A stretch of DNA of 64,000 nucleotides from an uncultured Pelagibacteraceae bacterium. Lineage in GTDB: Bacteria; Pseudomonadota; Alphaproteobacteria; Pelagibacterales; Pelagibacteraceae. The stretch spans positions 1 through 64,000 of the forward strand of contig CACJWG010000001.1 of NCBI GenBank assembly GCA_902597055.1, in the 5' to 3' direction. Each line of letters starts with the position of its first letter. Position 1 is the stretch's first letter. Below, in pieces: positions 59,099-64,000 of this stretch. The notes beneath the pieces are model-generated. The model did not search any database. It was not told the DNA's origin and was given only the letters and a program-made list of their open reading frames with translations. The translations under genes were made by a program, and so were the position numbers.

Positions 59099-60460
59099 AT
59101 GAAGAAAGATATATATTTAACTAATAGTCTTGGCGGTAAAAAAGAAATATTTAAACCGATAGATCCAAAGAAGGTGAGAATGTATGTATGTGGACCAACT
59201 GTATATGATGATCCACATATTGGTAACGCAAGACCTTTAGTGGTTTTCGATATTCTTTTTAAGGTTCTCAAATGTAAATATGGAAACTCTTCAGTTTTAT
59301 ATGCAAGAAATATTACTGATGTTGATGATAAAATTATAGATGGTGCAAAAAATAAAAATATAACAATAAATAAACTTACTGAAGACACTACAAAACGCTT
59401 TAATGAGGATTGTAATTATTTAAAGTGTGAAAAACCTTCTTTTGAACCAAAAGCAACTGAGAACATTCCTTTAATGATCGACATGATAAATATTCTCATA
59501 AAAAAGAATAATGCATATGAAAATAAATCACATGTTTATTTTAACGTGTCGAGTTTTAAAGACTATGGAAAACTATCAAATAAAAATGTTGATGAACTTT
59601 TTGCAGGGGCCCGAGTTGAGGTATCAGAAAATAAAAAAAGACCTGAAGATTTTGTTTTATGGAAACCATCTACAAAAGATGAACCCGGATGGGACTCTCC
59701 TTGGGGAAGAGGTAGACCAGGTTGGCATATAGAATGTTCAGCAATGTCAAAAAAATTTCTTGGAGATACATTTGATATACACGGAGGTGGACGTGATTTA
59801 TTATTTCCGCACCACGAAAATGAAATAGCTCAGTCAAGATGTGCAAATGAAAATAAATCATTATCAAATTATTGGATACACAATGGCTTTATTACGGTTT
59901 CAAACGAGAAAATGGCAAAGTCTCAAGGAAATGTTTTTAAAATAAAAGATTTTTATGAAAGGTATAATGGTCAAGTATTAAGATTAGCATTAATGTCAAC
60001 TCATTATAGGCAAGCAATGGATTGGAATGAAAATCTATTAACACAGTCAAAAAAAACTTTGGATAAATGGTATGAGTGCCAAAAAAAACCAGAAGGTAAA
60101 GTATTGATACCAGATGATGATTTAGTTCCTCTTTACGATGATTTAAATACACCTGGGTATATAAGTAATATTCATAAATTATATGACAAAGCTGCCAAAG
60201 GATCTGACAAAGATAAAGAAATTTTTACAACAGCATGTAATTTTATTGGTCTGTTAACTGAGCCAAAATCAAAATGGCAAGAGTTTAAAAAGAATATTTT
60301 AGAAATTTCAGAGGAAGAGATTTTGCAAAAGATAAAAGATAGAAACACAGCTAGAGACAACAAAAATTACCAATTAGCCGATGAAATCAGAAATGAACTT
60401 TTAGATAAAGGTATTTTAATTGAAGATAAAGATGATAAAACAACTTGGAAAATAAAATGA
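59099..60460 (+). CDS. cysS: Cysteinyl-tRNA synthetase
   Basis: 453 residues, normal length. It shows MYVCGPTVYDDPHIGNARP, in which the HIGH motif reads HIGN and the cysteine is a zinc ligand. RPGWHIECSAM, FPHHENEIAQS and KMAKSQGN (the KMSKS loop) follow. It charges tRNA-Cys. Its stop overlaps the cimA ATG (ATGA), so the two are coupled. Confidence 0.97.
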   Translation: MKKDIYLTNSLGGKKEIFKPIDPKKVRMYVCGPTVYDDPHIGNARPLVVFDILFKVLKCKYGNSSVLYARNITDVDDKIIDGAKNKNITINKLTEDTTKRFNEDCNYLKCEKPSFEPKATENIPLMIDMINILIKKNNAYENKSHVYFNVSSFKDYGKLSNKNVDELFAGARVEVSENKKRPEDFVLWKPSTKDEPGWDSPWGRGRPGWHIECSAMSKKFLGDTFDIHGGGRDLLFPHHENEIAQSRCANENKSLSNYWIHNGFITVSNEKMAKSQGNVFKIKDFYERYNGQVLRLALMSTHYRQAMDWNENLLTQSKKTLDKWYECQKKPEGKVLIPDDDLVPLYDDLNTPGYISNIHKLYDKAAKGSDKDKEIFTTACNFIGLLTEPKSKWQEFKKNILEISEEEILQKIKDRNTARDNKNYQLADEIRNELLDKGILIEDKDDKTTWKIK

Positions 60461-62058
60461 GTAAAGAACGATTATACATATTTGATACAACATTGAGAGA
60501 TGGGGCCCAAACCCAAGGTGTGCATTTTTCAATTGATGAAAAAACAAAAATTGCGCATGCTTTAGATGATCTTGGTGTAGATTATATAGAAGGAGGTTGG
60601 CCAGGTGCTAATCCATCTGATACAGAATTTTTTCAGAAAGGTTTAGATTTAAAAAACTCCACCTTCACTGCTTTTGGAATGACAAAGAAAGCTGGACGAA
60701 GTGCTGAAAATGATCCAGGTTTGTCAGCGATTTTAAATTCAAATACTAAATCTGTTTGTTTAGTAGGAAAATCATGGGATTTTCATGTTGATGTTGCATT
60801 AGGAATCACTAATGAGGAAAATTTAGAAAATATTAAAGAGACAACAAAACATTTTGTAAAAAACAACAAAGAGTTCATGTTTGATGCAGAACACTTTTTT
60901 GATGGTTACAAAGCAAATCCAAAATATGCTTTAGCTTGCATTAAAGCTGCTTATGATAATGGTGCTAAATGGATAGTTCTTTGTGATACTAATGGCGGAA
61001 CACTTCCTCACGAAGTTACAAAAATAGTTAAAGAAGTTTCAGAACACATACCTGGTGAAAATTTAGGTATTCATGCACACAATGATACTGGTAATGCTGT
61101 TGCAAATTCAATTGCAGCTGTTTTATCAGGAGCAAGACAAATACAAGGTACTATAAATGGCTTGGGTGAAAGATGTGGTAATGCTAATCTAATGTCAATT
61201 ATTCCTACATTTCATCTTAAAAAAGAATTATCAGATAAGTTTGAAATAAGTATTAAAGAAAAAAATATTAAACACATTACACAATGTTCAAGATTACTTG
61301 ACGAGATACTAAATAGAAAACCTAATAAACATTTACCATATGTGGGTGCTGCAGCATTTTCACATAAAGGTGGGTTACATGTGTCTGCTGTTCAAAAAGA
61401 TCCTAAAACTTATGAGCATATAAATCCAGAAGATGTTGGTAATAACAGAAATATAGTTGTTTCTGATCAGTCTGGTAAATCAAATATTTTATCCAGACTT
61501 AAAACAATTGGAATAGAAATTGAAGAAAACGATCCAAAAGTTAAAAAACTTTTGGAAGAGGTAAAAGACAGAGAATTTATTGGTTACAGTTACGATGGAG
61601 CTGATGCTTCTTTTGAATTACTAGCTAGAAGAGTAATGGGAGAAATTCCAAGATATATCTCGATTAAAGAATATGATGTTTCAGTTTCAAAAAACAGTGA
61701 GGATAAAATAATTTCTAGAGCGAAAGCAAAATTAGAGGTTGACGGTGAACAAATAGTCTGTGAGGGTGAAGGTAATGGACCTGTTCACGCTCTAGACAAC
61801 GCTATAAGAAAAAATGTTACTAAGTTAGAAAAATATTCTGAATATTTAAAAGATTTGAAACTAGTTGACTATAAGGTTAGAATTTTAAATACGGGAACTG
61901 AAGCTACTACAAGAGTATCGATTGAAAGTACAGACTCTCAAGGAAAAAATTGGTTTACAATTGGGGTATCACCAAACATAATTGATGCATCATTTAAAGC
62001 TCTTATCGATAGTTTAGATTTTAAATTGTTTAAGGATAAAGCTCCTGCAAGTAAATAA
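60457..62058 (+). CDS. cimA: Citramalate synthase
   Basis: 533 residues from the ATG at 60457; an in-frame TTG at 60445 lies within cysS and is less likely. DTTLRDGAQTQGVHFS near 10-25 is the CimA form of the DRE-TIM metallolyase signature. GINAHNDTG-like text reads GIHAHNDTGNAVA, with metal-binding histidines, and a C-terminal LeuA-type regulatory domain is present (about 400-525). It joins acetyl-CoA and pyruvate to (R)-citramalate, the threonine-independent route to isoleucine. Confidence 0.93.
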   Translation: MSKERLYIFDTTLRDGAQTQGVHFSIDEKTKIAHALDDLGVDYIEGGWPGANPSDTEFFQKGLDLKNSTFTAFGMTKKAGRSAENDPGLSAILNSNTKSVCLVGKSWDFHVDVALGITNEENLENIKETTKHFVKNNKEFMFDAEHFFDGYKANPKYALACIKAAYDNGAKWIVLCDTNGGTLPHEVTKIVKEVSEHIPGENLGIHAHNDTGNAVANSIAAVLSGARQIQGTINGLGERCGNANLMSIIPTFHLKKELSDKFEISIKEKNIKHITQCSRLLDEILNRKPNKHLPYVGAAAFSHKGGLHVSAVQKDPKTYEHINPEDVGNNRNIVVSDQSGKSNILSRLKTIGIEIEENDPKVKKLLEEVKDREFIGYSYDGADASFELLARRVMGEIPRYISIKEYDVSVSKNSEDKIISRAKAKLEVDGEQIVCEGEGNGPVHALDNAIRKNVTKLEKYSEYLKDLKLVDYKVRILNTGTEATTRVSIESTDSQGKNWFTIGVSPNIIDASFKALIDSLDFKLFKDKAPASK

Positions 62059-62919
62059 ATGAAAATCAAGAAGTTCTCTAAGAAACCTACTGATTTTGAA
62101 AGCAGGGTAGGAGCAGATCCTGTTGTTTGTTACCCAAATGAAAGCATAAATAATAATCTTGAAATATTACATCAAGCTAGAAAACACATAAAACTAATCG
62201 ATGAAATCATTATCCCCCCAAGAGATGCTAAAACTTTTAATGTTAAATCAGGTAATTTTTTTAGAATAGAAAGTGTTGAAGGTCCACAAGTTGGAGATTT
62301 AAATTTATTTCAAGCTAATAATCTAGAGGAAAAGTTTTATTCTGGAAAAACTAGAGCTCTCTACGGAACACATATTTCAGTTGGAGATAAAATGTTTAGT
62401 AGTTTTCCATATTTAAGATCATTAGCTACCATTACTTGGGATACATTAGATTGGTATGGTTATGACAAAGATGGGGGCTCGGTCCATGATGTTATTGGTA
62501 CCAGATGTGATCCTTACACGTATAAACTGACATCAAACAACGATTATCATTATTGTTGTCATTCAAACTTAACTAGAGCTTTGGTTAAAGAGAAAAATGT
62601 CAAATTAGATGATGCAGAAAAAATTGTGCACGATGTATTAAATGTATTTATGCTTACTGGTTTTACTAATGACACTAAACAATACTTTATGAAATCAAGT
62701 CCTGTAAGACCTGGCGATTATTTAGAATTTTTTGCAGAAACAGATCTATTAGGGGTTTTATCTGCTTGCCCAGGTGGAGACTGCGGATCAGAACATTCTT
62801 CTGATGTTGCAAAGTGCTATCCATTAAAGGTTTCCATATGGGATGTTGATCAAAAATTCCTTACAGGAATAAAACCTTCAATATTATCTAACTATAATAG
62901 AAATCACGGCATCAAATAA
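62059..62919 (+). CDS. DUF1989 (urea carboxylase-associated) family protein
   Basis: 286 residues. Family blocks are GPQVGDLNLFQANN near 75-88, TRALYGTHISVGD near 98-110, and LSACPGGDCGSE near 234-245 with two cysteines. DUF1989 proteins are often found with urea carboxylase or aminomethyltransferase-like genes, and their reaction is not settled. This member is longer than many (about 200-280). It begins directly after the cimA stop and ends directly before trmJ, with no urea genes in sight. Confidence 0.88.
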   Translation: MKIKKFSKKPTDFESRVGADPVVCYPNESINNNLEILHQARKHIKLIDEIIIPPRDAKTFNVKSGNFFRIESVEGPQVGDLNLFQANNLEEKFYSGKTRALYGTHISVGDKMFSSFPYLRSLATITWDTLDWYGYDKDGGSVHDVIGTRCDPYTYKLTSNNDYHYCCHSNLTRALVKEKNVKLDDAEKIVHDVLNVFMLTGFTNDTKQYFMKSSPVRPGDYLEFFAETDLLGVLSACPGGDCGSEHSSDVAKCYPLKVSIWDVDQKFLTGIKPSILSNYNRNHGIK

Positions 62920-63633
62920 ATGAACAAAAGTAAAGTTACATTTATTTTACACAAACCTCAGTTATCAGAGAACATTGGTGCATGTGCAAGAGCAATAAAG
63001 AATTTTAATTTCCAAAAACTCTATTTGATTGATCCAAAACCTATTTTTCCTAACGATAAGATATTAGCAACATCTGTTGGAGCGAAAGACATTATAAAAA
63101 AAAGTAAAGTATTTAATAATTTAGAAAGTTCCTTAGGAGATATTGATATATTAATCGCTACATCTGCAAGATTTAGAAACAAAAATGTAAAACATATTAA
63201 TCTTGAGGGTTTAAAAAAAATAGATTTTAGAAAAAAAATTGGGTTTTTATTTGGTTCAGAAGCATCAGGTTTGTCAAATAAAGAAGTTAGTTATGCAAAT
63301 TACACTTTACAAATACCTACAAACATAAATTTTAAATCTTTAAATCTATCCCATAGCCTTATAATTATTGCGCAATTCATCTCAAGTTTATTAAATTCCA
63401 AATATAGTCAATTTAAAAAGTCAAAAAAGGTAAAGAAAGCATCTAAAAAGGAAATTCAAGCGATGATAAATTTATGCCTAAATAACCTAAATGAAATTAA
63501 TTTTTTTAAACACAAAGAAAAAAAACCTATAATGCTTGAAAATTTAAGAAACATTTTTTATAGAATGGAACTTTCAGATAAAGAAACACGTATTTTATCA
63601 AGTGTATTTGCAAGTTTAGGAAAAAAACGTTGA
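62920..63633 (+). CDS. trmJ: tRNA (cytidine/uridine-2'-O-)-methyltransferase TrmJ
   Basis: 237 residues, a SPOUT-fold methyltransferase. It shows ILHKPQLSENIGACARAIKN near 5-24, TSARFRNKNV, GFLFGSEASGLSNKEV near 108-123 and IPTNINFKSLNLSHS near 132-146, which form the SAM-binding knot. TrmJ methylates the ribose of residue 32 in some tRNAs. It starts right after the DUF1989 stop. The rpsD promoter begins at its stop codon. Confidence 0.92.
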   Translation: MNKSKVTFILHKPQLSENIGACARAIKNFNFQKLYLIDPKPIFPNDKILATSVGAKDIIKKSKVFNNLESSLGDIDILIATSARFRNKNVKHINLEGLKKIDFRKKIGFLFGSEASGLSNKEVSYANYTLQIPTNINFKSLNLSHSLIIIAQFISSLLNSKYSQFKKSKKVKKASKKEIQAMINLCLNNLNEINFFKHKEKKPIMLENLRNIFYRMELSDKETRILSSVFASLGKKR

Positions 63634-63661
63634 TTGACAAATAAGATGTTAAGTTTATAAC
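63634..63661 (+). promoter_or_regulatory. Strong sigma-70 promoter of rpsD
   Basis: A perfect -35 TTGACA at 63634-63639 and TATAAC at 63656-63661 are separated by 16 bases. The rpsD ATG is only 12 bases past the -10, and there is no Shine-Dalgarno sequence, so the message should be almost leaderless. The -35 begins right after the trmJ stop. Confidence 0.75.
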
Positions 63662-63673
63662 CCATTTCACTAA

Positions 63674-64000
63674 ATGACAAAAAGATTAAATTCTAAACAT
63701 AAAATTGATAGAAGACTAAAGGTTAACCTTTGGGGAAGACCAAAAAGCCCTTTCAATAAAAGAGCATACCCTCCAGGACAACACGGACAATCTAAAAATG
63801 CAAAACTATCAGACTACGGAACTCAACTTCAAGCTAAGCAAAAATTAAAATCATATTATGGAAACATAAATGAGCGACAATTCAGAAATGTTTACAGAAA
63901 AGCCATTATGAAAAAAGGGGATACAGCAGAAAATTTAATAGGATTATTAGAAAGAAGATTAGACTCAGTTATCTATAGAGCAAAATTTTCTAGTACAATA
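63674..64000 (+). CDS. rpsD: 30S ribosomal protein S4, 3' end cut by window edge
   Basis: 109 codons are visible, from ATG at 63674 to the right edge; the whole protein would be about 205 residues. It begins [21 protein letters not shown] and continues with [22 protein letters not shown] and [15 protein letters not shown], the S4 core up to the S4 RNA-binding domain. S4 starts 30S assembly and binds 16S rRNA. It lacks the N-terminal cysteines of zinc-binding S4 forms. It sits alone after its own promoter in the visible part. Confidence 0.96.
   Translation, partial: MTKRLNSKHKIDRRLKVNLWGRPKSPFNKRAYPPGQHGQSKNAKLSDYGTQLQAKQKLKSYYGNINERQFRNVYRKAIMKKGDTAENLIGLLERRLDSVIYRAKFSSTI

Noticed and set aside
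1-64000. CRISPR array, toxin-antitoxin pair or restriction system
   Set aside because: No regularly spaced repeats, and no small gene pair or nuclease-like protein that fits these systems.

Overview
The window looks like a streamlined marine alphaproteobacterium of the SAR11 (Pelagibacterales) type. The evidence is very high A+T, genes packed with 1-20 bp overlaps, no intergenic stretch above about 180 bp, and a gene set rich in uptake of small organic osmolytes. This assignment is inferred from gene content and style; there is no rRNA in the window.

Layout. (1) 1-13332: a region around taurine or another amino-sulfonate. It holds a phosphate acetyltransferase cut by the left edge, a bile-acid-symporter-type carrier, and a minus-strand operon tauA-tauB-tauC-like, then a PQQ sugar dehydrogenase and an LDH2-type dehydrogenase. 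A divergent plus-strand operon carries an omega-aminotransferase, alanine dehydrogenase, two small membrane proteins and a dimethylglycine-dehydrogenase-like flavoprotein. (2) 13333-15577: a small membrane protein, a two-HTH regulator flanked by repeated TGAACAA elements, and a second symporter. (3) 15596-23095: a surface-polysaccharide island around a tRNA-Met gene, with glycosyltransferases, methyltransferases and an rmlBACD set in which rmlB is broken by an internal frameshifting deletion. (4) 23092-28386: adenine phosphoribosyltransferase and a coupled operon for methylthioadenosine salvage (unknown gene, mtnP, mtnA, small membrane protein, FucA-like aldolase) ending in a fused AdoMet decarboxylase-spermidine synthase. 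The fused enzyme would make the methylthioadenosine that the other genes recycle. (5) 28387-37678: glycosyltransferases, a redoxin, a gamma carbonic anhydrase, an autotransporter-like protein, oxidoreductases, rpoZ and a cmk-like kinase. (6) 37659-44914: a CoA-transferase, then a TRAP transporter continuing into dus and two TauE/SafE exporters, and a DoxX protein. (7) 44917-49456: phosphomannomutase/phosphoglucomutase divergent from class Ia ribonucleotide reductase. The control region between them carries an alphaproteobacterial LexA box over the -10 and two NrdR boxes 31 bp apart. (8) 49459-64000: a methyltransferase, the methylcitrate cycle (prpD-prpB-prpC), a HAD phosphatase, a stand-alone GlmU acetyltransferase domain with glmS, class II DAHP synthase, nadE, cysS-cimA, a DUF1989 protein, trmJ, and the start of rpsD.

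I see no clear selfish element, CRISPR array or defence system. The most interesting signals are the dual LexA/NrdR control of ribonucleotide reductase, the methylthioadenosine/polyamine module with two unknown genes, the broken rmlB, the TGAACAA elements around the regulator, the greatly extended TauC-like permease, and matching stem-loops after both solute-binding-protein genes.
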